A stretch of DNA of 62,251 bases from Anaerolineaceae bacterium. Its GTDB lineage: Bacteria; Chloroflexota; Anaerolineae; Anaerolineales; Anaerolineaceae. A program made the position numbers and the translations under genes. The DNA lies in contig DQHW01000002.1 of NCBI GenBank assembly GCA_003524305.1, forward strand, positions 827 to 63,077. Reading direction: 5' to 3'. Numbering within the stretch: position 1 is the first letter of the stretch; every line of letters starts with the position of its first letter. A model generated the notes under the pieces. It saw nothing but the letters and a program-made list of their open reading frames with translations. It did no database searches and was not told the origin of the DNA. Shown piece after piece: positions 51,569 through 59,540 of the stretch.

Positions 51569-52196
51569 TCACGAAGTGGTAAGAAATGGTGTGCGAGCCT
51601 ACCTCGAAACACTCAAGGAATTTCAAGTGGTGGGTGAGGCGGCCTGCGGAGATGATGCGATTCGATTGATCTCTGAAAAAGTGCCAGATGTCGTCTTGTT
51701 GGATCTTATTATGCCAGGCATGGATGGTGTGGATACCATCCGCGGGATCAAACAAGTCAGTCCGCGCACCCAGGTGGTAGTGCTCACTTCTTATCACGAA
51801 GACGCCAATATTTTCCCTGCCTTAAAAGCCGGAGCCATCTCGTATATATTAAAGGATATGAAGATGGATAAACTGGTGGAAGCCTTGAATCGGGCGGTTC
51901 AGGGGGAGGTAACACTGCATCCGCGGGTGGCGGTAAGAGTGCTGCAAAATATTCGCGGCGAAAACCCGGAGGCTGAACCCTTGTTCACCGAACTGACCGA
52001 TCGTGAAACAGATGTATTGAAGTTGATTGCAAGCGGATTGACTAATTGTCAAATTGCTGAAAAATTGGTTATTAGTGAGAATACGGTCAAAGGGCATGTG
52101 AGCAATATTTTGAGCAAATTACATATGGCAGACCGTACGCAGGCAGCAGTTTACGCCTGGCAAAGGGGTATTGTCCACCGGGAAGGATTCTCGTAG
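51534..52196 (+). CDS. NarL/LuxR-family response regulator
   Basis: A 220-residue regulator with AAGGAG seven bases before the ATG at 51534, inside the end of the kinase gene. Receiver: ILVDDHEVVRNG, phospho-acceptor in VVLLDLIMPGMDG, VVLTSYHED and YILKDMK. The C-terminal LuxR helix-turn-helix is LTDRETDVLKLIASGLTNCQIAEKLVISENTVKGHVSNILSKL. It is the cognate partner of the propeller kinase. The likely targets are the two importer operons on either side. Confidence 0.95.
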   Translation: MTNPISIILVDDHEVVRNGVRAYLETLKEFQVVGEAACGDDAIRLISEKVPDVVLLDLIMPGMDGVDTIRGIKQVSPRTQVVVLTSYHEDANIFPALKAGAISYILKDMKMDKLVEALNRAVQGEVTLHPRVAVRVLQNIRGENPEAEPLFTELTDRETDVLKLIASGLTNCQIAEKLVISENTVKGHVSNILSKLHMADRTQAAVYAWQRGIVHREGFS

Positions 52197-52211
52197 AGGA
52201 AGGATTAAATT

Positions 52212-52240
52212 ACAAATCCCGCGAATTTCGCGGGATTTGT
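52212..52240. terminator. bidirectional terminator between convergent genes
   Basis: ACAAATCCCGCGA (52212-52224) pairs perfectly with TCGCGGGATTTGT (52228-52240), with a three-base loop. It lies between the regulator stop and the opposing sugar permease stop. Confidence 0.85.
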
Positions 52241-52295
52241 TTAGGAGAAGTTTGCGCTCAGTTTTTTAAACTTTTGAAAACACAATATCAATAGG

Positions 52296-53114
52296 TTATC
52301 CCTTCAAAGAACCGGCCATCATTCCTCGAAGGAAGTAGCGCCCCAGGAAGATGTATACCAATAGAGTTGGTAAAGCAGCAAGAACAGCAGCAGCCATTTG
52401 CAAGTTCCATGGAACGATCTGGCCTCCGGATATGTTGTTCAATGCCACTGTAACCGTCCAGTTTTTGGGGCTGGTCAGCACCACAGAGAAAAGGAAGTCA
52501 TTCCAGGCTTGTGTAAATTGCCAGATCAATACAACCACAAAACTCGGAATCGAAATAGGCAGCAGAATATTCCAATAGATGCCAAGCATTCCTGCCCCAT
52601 CGATTTTTGCCGCTTCAACCAGTTCATTGGGAATGCTTGCATAGTAATTTCTAAAAGTTAACGTAGTGATAGGGATGCCATAAATGATGTGAACCAAAAC
52701 CAGACCAGGCAAACCCCCGTAAAGGCCGAGCTTATCCATTACCTGAACCAATGGAATGAGAATGGATTGATAAGGGATGAACATACCGAAAAGGATCAAA
52801 GGAAATATAATATCGGCGCCTTTGAATTTCCATTTTGCCAAAACGTATCCATTCAATGACCCTAGAATTGACGATAGAACTGCTGCAGGGAGTACAACAT
52901 TTAAGCTGTTCCAAAGATTAGGAGCAAGTTTTTCAAAAGCTAATTTATAGTTTGAAAAATCAAAGGAATTAGGCAGATTCCACATTTCTTTGATGCTGAT
53001 CTCATCACCGCCTTTAAATCCCGTCATGACCATGACATAAACAGGGATCAGGTAGAAAATGGCCAGAAAAACAAGTGGTATATAACTCCAGTAGCGACTG
53101 CGGCTGCGATTCAT
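52296..53114 (-). CDS. sugar ABC permease, MalG-like
   Basis: A 272-residue permease with six helices, N-terminal YIPLVFLAIFYLIPVYVMVMTGFKGG, and EAA loop ELVEAAKIDGAGMLGIYWNILLPIS. It ends GMMAGSLKG, the usual MalG-type tail. Its ATG overlaps the stop of the MalF-like gene by one base. No ATPase gene is present in the operon, so a shared MalK/MsmX-type ATPase encoded elsewhere is needed. Confidence 0.92.
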   Translation of the reverse strand: MNRSRSRYWSYIPLVFLAIFYLIPVYVMVMTGFKGGDEISIKEMWNLPNSFDFSNYKLAFEKLAPNLWNSLNVVLPAAVLSSILGSLNGYVLAKWKFKGADIIFPLILFGMFIPYQSILIPLVQVMDKLGLYGGLPGLVLVHIIYGIPITTLTFRNYYASIPNELVEAAKIDGAGMLGIYWNILLPISIPSFVVVLIWQFTQAWNDFLFSVVLTSPKNWTVTVALNNISGGQIVPWNLQMAAAVLAALPTLLVYIFLGRYFLRGMMAGSLKG

Positions 53115-54004
53115 TATTGTTGTCCCTCCTTCCGCAGGGAGAAGAAGAGATAAGGAATGATTAATACAGCGGTGCTGATCAATAACAATATGCTAATTGC
53201 TGCACCGCTTCCATATAGATGGGCGTCAAAAGTTGTTTGCCACATGTTGATCGACGGCATGTCGAGTGGAAGTTGTTTGCCTGCAACCGCAATGACCAAA
53301 TCGAATGTTTTTAGAGACATATGGCCCAAAATAATCATGGCAGATAAAGTCACCGGTCTGAGTAAAGGTAAGACAATATACCTGAAAATTTCAAATTCAT
53401 TAGCACCATCGACACGTGCTGCTTCACGAAGTTCGTCTGGTATGGCTCTCAAGCCAGCCAGGTACATGGCCATTGTATAGCCTGAAAGCTGCCAGATAGC
53501 CGGTATTGCAATAAATGCCATTCCCCATTCTGGAGTTGCTGTATACAAGCTGTTTAGAAAATCAAGATGTAACGTGTGAAACAACAGGTTCAATCCACTT
53601 AAGCGAGAACCTTGAGCAGGGTTCATCAACCAACGCCAAACAACACCCGTAACGATGTAAGAAATTGCCATCGGAAAGATAAAAAGACTTCGGAATAACC
53701 CTTCGCCCTTCAAACCTTGATCCAATAAAAGGGCAGATGCCAGACCCAGCAATAAGGTGCCAAATACAAAAATTAAGGTAAAAATTAGAGTATTACGAAT
53801 ATCTATCTGAAATCGCAAGTTATTGGTAAATAAATCAATATAATTCTGCAATTTCACAAACGTATAATCCGGGATCATCCCTTTCCAGGCAGTTAAAGAG
53901 ACTCTCGTTGTCCATCCGATAAAACCATAGACAAAGACTGCAACAGCCAGGATGGATGGAGAGACCAATAAAAAGGCCAGCCATTTCTCTTTTTTATTGC
54001 GCAT
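53114..54004 (-). CDS. sugar ABC permease, MalF/UgpA-like
   Basis: A 296-residue permease with six helices and EAA loop ELREAARVDGANEFEIFRYIVLPLLRP. GAGGA precedes the ATG. It is the partner of the MalG-like permease and lies downstream of the binding-protein gene, separated by about 120 bases that contain a strong hairpin. Confidence 0.92.
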   Translation of the reverse strand: MRNKKEKWLAFLLVSPSILAVAVFVYGFIGWTTRVSLTAWKGMIPDYTFVKLQNYIDLFTNNLRFQIDIRNTLIFTLIFVFGTLLLGLASALLLDQGLKGEGLFRSLFIFPMAISYIVTGVVWRWLMNPAQGSRLSGLNLLFHTLHLDFLNSLYTATPEWGMAFIAIPAIWQLSGYTMAMYLAGLRAIPDELREAARVDGANEFEIFRYIVLPLLRPVTLSAMIILGHMSLKTFDLVIAVAGKQLPLDMPSINMWQTTFDAHLYGSGAAISILLLISTAVLIIPYLFFSLRKEGQQ

Positions 54005-54067
54005 GGAAATTCCTCAAAATTATTGATAAAAAAATAATTATAGCAAAAATAGAAAGTCTATTAGAAC

Positions 54068-54098
54068 GGTCATCGGGGAGTGGCTCTCCCCGATGACC
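54068..54098 (-). other. intercistronic hairpin between binding protein and permease
   Basis: GGTCATCGGGGAG (54068-54080) pairs perfectly with CTCCCCGATGACC (54086-54098) around a five-base loop. There is no T run, and it occupies the same place in the operon as the hairpin at 44960-44986. Confidence 0.7.
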
Positions 54099-54122
54099 TC
54101 AAAAGTGTAAATCAGAAATTAA

Positions 54123-55481
54123 TTATTGTGCGCAAGGTCCGTATTGTGCGCATGAAGCCACAATAGAAGCCTGGAATTTCGCTGCATCTTTATCAAGGAT
54201 AAAGGCGCCGAAATCTGTGGATATCTGGTTCTTCCAGGTATCATTGGCAACAACACCATGCACGAGTGAGCCAACCACAACATCTTTTGCCCAGTCAGCA
54301 ATTGCAGACTGCAGGTAAACGCCGTAAAGTGATTGATCTGAGTCATTGCGGGCAGAGATTGAACCCTTTACAGGGTTGAATGCATCCTGACCTTCTTTGG
54401 ATCCGCAAAGGGTTAGCCATTTGATGGCTGCATCACGGTCCTTGGCGCCAACGGGCAGGTTGAAGCTGTCAGACAGGAAATCGTAATTGCCTTGAGTTCC
54501 AGGAACAGGCATCCAGGCATAGTCAGTGTTGGGGGTTAAGCCAAGGTTACCACCTTCAACAGTACCAGAGAAGTAGCCGTCGGCCCAGTCGCCCATTACA
54601 TTGAAGGCGGCATCGCCGTCAGCAACAAGTTTCGAGGCATCTTGCCATGACAGGGTTGCGTAGTCTGAGTTCACATATCCCATCAGTTTATTGTAGTCTT
54701 CATTGGCTTTCAAGACAGCTGCATCGTTCCAATCTGCTTCACCATTCCAAAGTTTGGTGTAGAGATCAGGGCCAGCATCAGCCAACAGAACAGTTTCCCA
54801 CATATGAAGTTCAGTCCAGGCTTCGCCAAGGGCCAGGGGAGATTCCATTCCAGCAGCCTTGAGGGTTTCAAGAGCGGTTAACCAGCTGGCGAAATCGGTT
54901 GGGGCGGCAACATTGTATTCGGCCAAGACTTTGGGGTTATACCACAACACATTGGCGCGGTGAATGTTTACGGGCACTGAATAGGGGTGACCATCCTTGG
55001 AGATCAAGGGGATCAATGTGGCGGGGAAGACATCATACCAACCGTTGGCTTCATAGAGATCATCCAATGGTTCAAGTTGATCGGCGGCCACGTAGGTACC
55101 AATCATTTCCTGACCTGCATGTCCCTGGAAGGAATCAGGGGGATCGCCAGCAGCTAACCGTGTAGCAAGAACAGCTTTGGCATTGGAGCCAGCGCCGCCA
55201 GCAACAGCGGCATTGATGAATTCGATATCAGGATTTTGTGTATTCCAAATAGCGATCATGGCTTCCAAACCGGCAGCCTCACCACCACCAGTCCACCAAG
55301 AGAAGACCTCGAGCTGTTGTGCGGCAGCAACGGGTGCTTCAGTTGCAACAGGTGCTTCAGTCGCAGCAGGGGCTTCGGTGGCTGCAGGTGCTTCGGTGGC
55401 AACGGGGGTTTTTGCACAGGCGGCTAAAACCATCGCTGCTACTAACACTACTGCAAATACTACATAAAGTTTCTTGGGCAT
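54123..55481 (-). CDS. family 1 sugar-binding lipoprotein
   Basis: A 452-residue extracellular solute-binding protein. The ATG at 55479-55481 has AGGAGAG six bases upstream. The signal peptide ends in VLAAC (Cys22), followed by a linker of repeated A-T-E-A-P units. The mature protein has LEVFSWWTGGGEAAGLEAMI, PDSFQGHAGQEMIG, LWYNPKVLAEYNV and AFNVMGDWADGYF, typical of SBP_bac_1. It likely binds mono- or oligosaccharides. It is the first gene of the operon. Confidence 0.93.
   Translation of the reverse strand: MPKKLYVVFAVVLVAAMVLAACAKTPVATEAPAATEAPAATEAPVATEAPVAAAQQLEVFSWWTGGGEAAGLEAMIAIWNTQNPDIEFINAAVAGGAGSNAKAVLATRLAAGDPPDSFQGHAGQEMIGTYVAADQLEPLDDLYEANGWYDVFPATLIPLISKDGHPYSVPVNIHRANVLWYNPKVLAEYNVAAPTDFASWLTALETLKAAGMESPLALGEAWTELHMWETVLLADAGPDLYTKLWNGEADWNDAAVLKANEDYNKLMGYVNSDYATLSWQDASKLVADGDAAFNVMGDWADGYFSGTVEGGNLGLTPNTDYAWMPVPGTQGNYDFLSDSFNLPVGAKDRDAAIKWLTLCGSKEGQDAFNPVKGSISARNDSDQSLYGVYLQSAIADWAKDVVVGSLVHGVVANDTWKNQISTDFGAFILDKDAAKFQASIVASCAQYGPCAQ
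55316..55420 (-). repeat. short coding repeats in the lipoprotein linker
   Basis: Four to five copies of an 18-base unit encode A-T-E-A-P-A/V after the lipobox of the sugar-binding protein. They are diverged at third positions and simply extend the flexible tether. Confidence 0.7.
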
Positions 55482-55643
55482 TTTTCTCTCTCCTTTTAGA
55501 ATCTGAAAAATGAATAGATGTTTGGCAGTATCTACCAAACTCAATACTCTTGATTATAATGATTGCGTCCTCTCAAACAATCATCTTTCGGTCATAAAGC
55601 GGACATTAATGGGACATATTTTACAGCAGAGGAGGTTGCTCTC

Positions 55644-56846
55644 ATGGTTACTCGTCTTTTTTTTAATGAAGTAATCAAGGATGTACTCGATAATATTTAC
55701 GACATCGCTTCACTTGAGACACATCCCGCTCTCTTTTCTGTAATCAAATTGCCTAACGGGTTCACCGGAAGTAAAGGTGAATACGTGCGTCAATTTATGA
55801 TTGATGCAATTGAGCAGCTTCGTCCGCCGCGCAAAGAACTGTCGCTCACAGCACCTGAATGGCGGCCTTATATCATTCTCAATAAGCGTTATATTGAAGG
55901 CTTGGGAAGTCAAGAATTGGCTGACTTGCTGGCAATAAGTCAGAGGCAGATGCGGCGAGATCACCATAAAGCCCTGACAGCCATTACAGAGATCGTTTGG
56001 GCTATTTGTTACCCAAACGAGAAGCCTGATAGTGATGCTGATCTAAATCCGATCATTGAAGTTCACAATGAAATGATAGATCCCATCGAAACTACTCGCG
56101 GCGTGTACGGCATGCTTAAAAAGCAGTTTGATCTAAAAAACATCAATGTGGAATTTCTTCAGTCAGAAGGGTTTACGCCGGTCATAACTGATCGTGTTAT
56201 TTTGCGGCAAGTGCTTATAAGTCTTTTTAATGATATTTTGCACAATCAGTCTGGTGACACGCTTCAAATTCGATGCGATTCTTCATTAAATCAAGTATTG
56301 ATCGAGTTTACCAGTATTATCAACTGCAATTTTATTGATTGTGAACCTGTTCCAGATGAAACAATCGCCGATGAATTCACTGCTGTAAACTACTGGTGTG
56401 AAAGAATTCATTCTCATGTTGAAGAAATTTGCATTAACGAAAAATCAACCCGCATCGTGAAGCGGACCTTATGGCTACCTCATTCTGATCAAAAAATTAT
56501 GCTGGTGATTGACGATCAAGAACCCGTAGTGAATCTTTTTAAACGATATTTATCACAAACAGATATCTTGATTGTCGGCGTCAGTCATCCTGAAGAGGCA
56601 ATTCCACTTGCGCGCCACTTGCGACCGGCACTTATAACATTGGATGTGATGATGCCCCAGATGGATGGTTGGGAACTTTTGCAGTTGATCAAACTGGATG
56701 AGATGCTCAAGTCAATTCCGGTAATTATTTGTTCTGCCTGGGATGACCCTGATTTATCTCGTTCACTGGGAGCCCAGATTTACCTAAAAAAACCTGTTAC
56801 ACAAAAAATGCTTCTCGAAGCGGTGAATATTTTAATTGCTGCTTGA
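55644..56846 (+). CDS. HTH protein with degenerate ATPase region and C-terminal receiver
   Basis: A 400-residue protein; the ATG at 55644 follows AGGAGG nine bases away, and a longer frame is rejected. Residues about 75-125 contain a sigma-region-4-like helix-turn-helix (KRYIEGLGSQELADLLAISQ, RQMRRDHHKAL). Residues about 170-280 resemble a histidine-kinase ATPase domain (DRVILRQVLISLFNDILHNQS) but without the conserved Asn and Gly boxes. The last 120 are a receiver with VIDDQEP, LITLDVMMPQMDG, CSAW and LKKP. It is convergent with the hybrid kinase gene, which could be its partner. Confidence 0.8.
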   Translation: MVTRLFFNEVIKDVLDNIYDIASLETHPALFSVIKLPNGFTGSKGEYVRQFMIDAIEQLRPPRKELSLTAPEWRPYIILNKRYIEGLGSQELADLLAISQRQMRRDHHKALTAITEIVWAICYPNEKPDSDADLNPIIEVHNEMIDPIETTRGVYGMLKKQFDLKNINVEFLQSEGFTPVITDRVILRQVLISLFNDILHNQSGDTLQIRCDSSLNQVLIEFTSIINCNFIDCEPVPDETIADEFTAVNYWCERIHSHVEEICINEKSTRIVKRTLWLPHSDQKIMLVIDDQEPVVNLFKRYLSQTDILIVGVSHPEEAIPLARHLRPALITLDVMMPQMDGWELLQLIKLDEMLKSIPVIICSAWDDPDLSRSLGAQIYLKKPVTQKMLLEAVNILIAA

Positions 56847-56876
56847 TGAATCATCTGCAACCTGTTATTCCAACGT

Positions 56877-59168
56877 TTAAGTTTCAGTTGTCGAATAATT
56901 ATTATTGTCAGAATTCGGTTTTCCATACACAGGGTTGATCTCATGTACGGCTGCACTGACCAATTCTGCAAGCTCATTTCGATCAAATGGCCGATTTACC
57001 AACACGCTGAATAAGCCTTTTTGCTGAGGGCTAAATGTTGCAGGCGGGTCACTTGCCGAGATAATGACGGCGGGTATTTTTTGTAATTCTTTATCTTGCA
57101 GCATTTGATTCAAAAGAGTCAGTCCGTTCATGTCTGTTAAATCAAGATCGAGAAAAACAACACCCACTGGCAGGGATTGCAAGAAACGCAATGCTTCTTG
57201 TCCATCGAGGGCAGTCAGGATCTTATAGCTTTCCGTTATCAGACTATCCTCATCCAAAATTGGTCGAAGCGCCTGGGTTACAAAACGGGCCATACTAGGG
57301 TCATCATCCACAACGAGTATTGTTTTTACTTTCAAGTCCAATTTTGTTACTGTTTCAATCAATACCTGACGTGGAACTGGTTTAACCAAATAATCCAGAA
57401 CACCTTCGGGTAAATTGGAACTTCGACTTTGACGACTGACCGGCAGCGAAAAAGTCACCATTGGGACGTCGTAAGGTGGATTAGCTGAAAAGGAAAGCAC
57501 GTCTGGATGGTTGGCAAGGTTTTCATCCACGATTACCGCCCGGGGATAGGTTTTTTCTACCACCGAGATAAGCTGGCCTGGATCAGTGAGAATTGTAACT
57601 TTGTAACCTTTAATTGATTTGATAAACACCCTGGCTGAAAAAGCGTCGTTTGCCAGCATTAATAGAAGAGGCACATTTTCCGGGGCAATTTCAGGTGGGC
57701 TCTCTGAGGATTCGTAGGTTGTATCTTTATCAATCACATGGATATCATCAATCTGTTGATGAAACGGTACCGTGAAATGAAAAACTGAACCGTGTCCTGG
57801 TTCACTTTCCACCCCCATCTCACCGCTGTGCAATCGAACAAATCGTCTTCCAATAGAAAGACCCAGACCGCTTCCTTCTCCTGAATGCAGGTTATCATCA
57901 CCAACCTGTCGAAATTCATGAAAAACATTGTGAAGATCTTCTTTGGCAATACCGGTTCCCGTGTCGATCACTTCCACTCTGAGAAGCTCAGGTGTAGACC
58001 GGAATGCCCTGATGGTTATGCCGCCTTGATGGGTAAACCGAAGTGAATTTGTCACCAAGTTAAGCAGTACCTGGCGAATACGTGTTCGATCAACAAACAC
58101 AGGCGGGAGATTAGGGTCAATATCAATCTTAAGCGCTAACCCCTTGTTTATTACCGAAGTATGAACCATTTCACGTACATCTTCAGCAATTTCAGAAAAA
58201 TTTATTTTTTCCCTGAAGACAGTAAACTGTTTTGCATCCATCTTACCCATATCAAGAATATCATTTATAAGCTGCATCAAATGTGTGCTGCTTTTATAGA
58301 TTTCTTTGATATCTTCATAGAGACCTGAAGGCCATGATTTTAATTCATCATAAGTTTCTGGAGAATTTACCATCAGGTCGCTGAAACCAATGATGAAATT
58401 CAAAGGGCTGCGTAATTCGTGGCTGACAGCCAATGCAAAACGATCCCTCTCTTCACGCGCTTTATCCGCTTGACCGCGGGCATAGGTGAGCATTAGGTTC
58501 ATGCGGTCCAATTGATAATTTGCGTTATTTACATCTTTTAAGAGTACGCTGATCTCGGCACGATGTTCACGAGCCTCATTTAGTCGTTTCATGGCTTCAC
58601 GATAATGAAGCGAAGAGGCCTCGATGGAAGCGACCAAATTATAGGATATTCCCCAACCCAAGGCTGTTGAAGCCAAAGTGGAAAGTATGACAACCACCTG
58701 GTAATTATCAATAACGGGATTGGCTGTCCAAATTTGATTCCAACTTAGGAAAAATATTATGATTACAGCCTCAAGTAGGAGAGCAGGTTTTAATCCCATC
58801 ATCACTTCAGCCATCATGGGTAAAAAACAGAATAACAACAAGATCTGAGGCTGGTCATACATAAAGAATGCCACTACCAGCAATGCTGATAAGCCAACAT
58901 TCCAGGTGATTTGAGCTAAAAGGTAAAAATGGCTGAGTAATCGAAAGACACTAATACCGATAATTGCCATCCCCAGGGTGAGCAAGTAGATACTAGGACT
59001 AAATAATTGCGGCCATCCAAGTGTAGCCACAATATGCCAAACCATGTAAACCCCCAGCGTCGTACCCATGACTTTTTTTGCGACAGATTGAAGTAATTCG
59101 CGATCTTCCGTCTCCCAACGGATAATCGCGAGAAGTTTTCGAAAAGTCCATTTCAATTTATAAGTCAT
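56877..59168 (-). CDS. hybrid histidine kinase with two receiver domains
   Basis: A 763-residue kinase. Five to seven hydrophobic segments at about 35-185 form an unassigned membrane sensor. A coiled segment leads to HisKA with His250 (ALAVSHELRSPLNFIIGFSD) and a HATPase (VLLNLVTNSLRF, DTGTGI, GSGLGLSIGRRFV). The first receiver-like domain is degenerate (LLLMLANDAFSA instead of VDD). The second is intact (ILVVDDDPSM, VVFLDLDLTDMNG). No ribosome site is clear before the ATG. The protein would relay to a separate output protein, possibly the facing HTH-receiver protein. Confidence 0.88.
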   Translation of the reverse strand: MTYKLKWTFRKLLAIIRWETEDRELLQSVAKKVMGTTLGVYMVWHIVATLGWPQLFSPSIYLLTLGMAIIGISVFRLLSHFYLLAQITWNVGLSALLVVAFFMYDQPQILLLFCFLPMMAEVMMGLKPALLLEAVIIIFFLSWNQIWTANPVIDNYQVVVILSTLASTALGWGISYNLVASIEASSLHYREAMKRLNEAREHRAEISVLLKDVNNANYQLDRMNLMLTYARGQADKAREERDRFALAVSHELRSPLNFIIGFSDLMVNSPETYDELKSWPSGLYEDIKEIYKSSTHLMQLINDILDMGKMDAKQFTVFREKINFSEIAEDVREMVHTSVINKGLALKIDIDPNLPPVFVDRTRIRQVLLNLVTNSLRFTHQGGITIRAFRSTPELLRVEVIDTGTGIAKEDLHNVFHEFRQVGDDNLHSGEGSGLGLSIGRRFVRLHSGEMGVESEPGHGSVFHFTVPFHQQIDDIHVIDKDTTYESSESPPEIAPENVPLLLMLANDAFSARVFIKSIKGYKVTILTDPGQLISVVEKTYPRAVIVDENLANHPDVLSFSANPPYDVPMVTFSLPVSRQSRSSNLPEGVLDYLVKPVPRQVLIETVTKLDLKVKTILVVDDDPSMARFVTQALRPILDEDSLITESYKILTALDGQEALRFLQSLPVGVVFLDLDLTDMNGLTLLNQMLQDKELQKIPAVIISASDPPATFSPQQKGLFSVLVNRPFDRNELAELVSAAVHEINPVYGKPNSDNNNYSTTET

Positions 59169-59540
59169 GTGATTAATGTTATCACAATGAAAAAATTACA
59201 TAAAACAAAGAGGGTCTGAGCATGGTGATTTTGATTGGATAACGGATAGGTACGCACTTTGCCCTGAAAAATCCCGATAACATGGTACCTGAATGGGGTA
59301 TTTGTTCCCTACCCAATATATCAAAATTCCATAAAAAACGAATTTTTCATCTTGAAAAAGTGGTATAAACAATCCATTATATTGATATCGAACGGTGATA
59401 GTTTAACTTTCACTGAGAATTATTGCACTGTTCGGCTTGCAACGCAACTCCAGCCCAATTTAGAGCTAAAACGTTCTAAACATTGACGCCTGCCAGCAGG
59501 TCTTTTTTGTCATATCAAAATGCACCATTAAGGACTCACC
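59169..59540 (+). other. leader and promoter region of gltB
   Basis: No gene is seen in these 370 bases. TTGAAA near 59353 with TTATAT about 19 bases later is a weak promoter candidate. The last 140 bases before gltB contain a short hairpin CCTG-CCAG-CAGG next to six T (59485-59508), which could attenuate transcription. No known glutamine or T-box element is recognised. Confidence 0.4.
59485..59508 (+). terminator. possible attenuator in the gltB leader
   Basis: A short CCTG/CAGG stem with weak outer pairing sits next to TTTTTT, 33 bases before the gltB start. The stem is short, so its function is doubtful. Confidence 0.3.
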
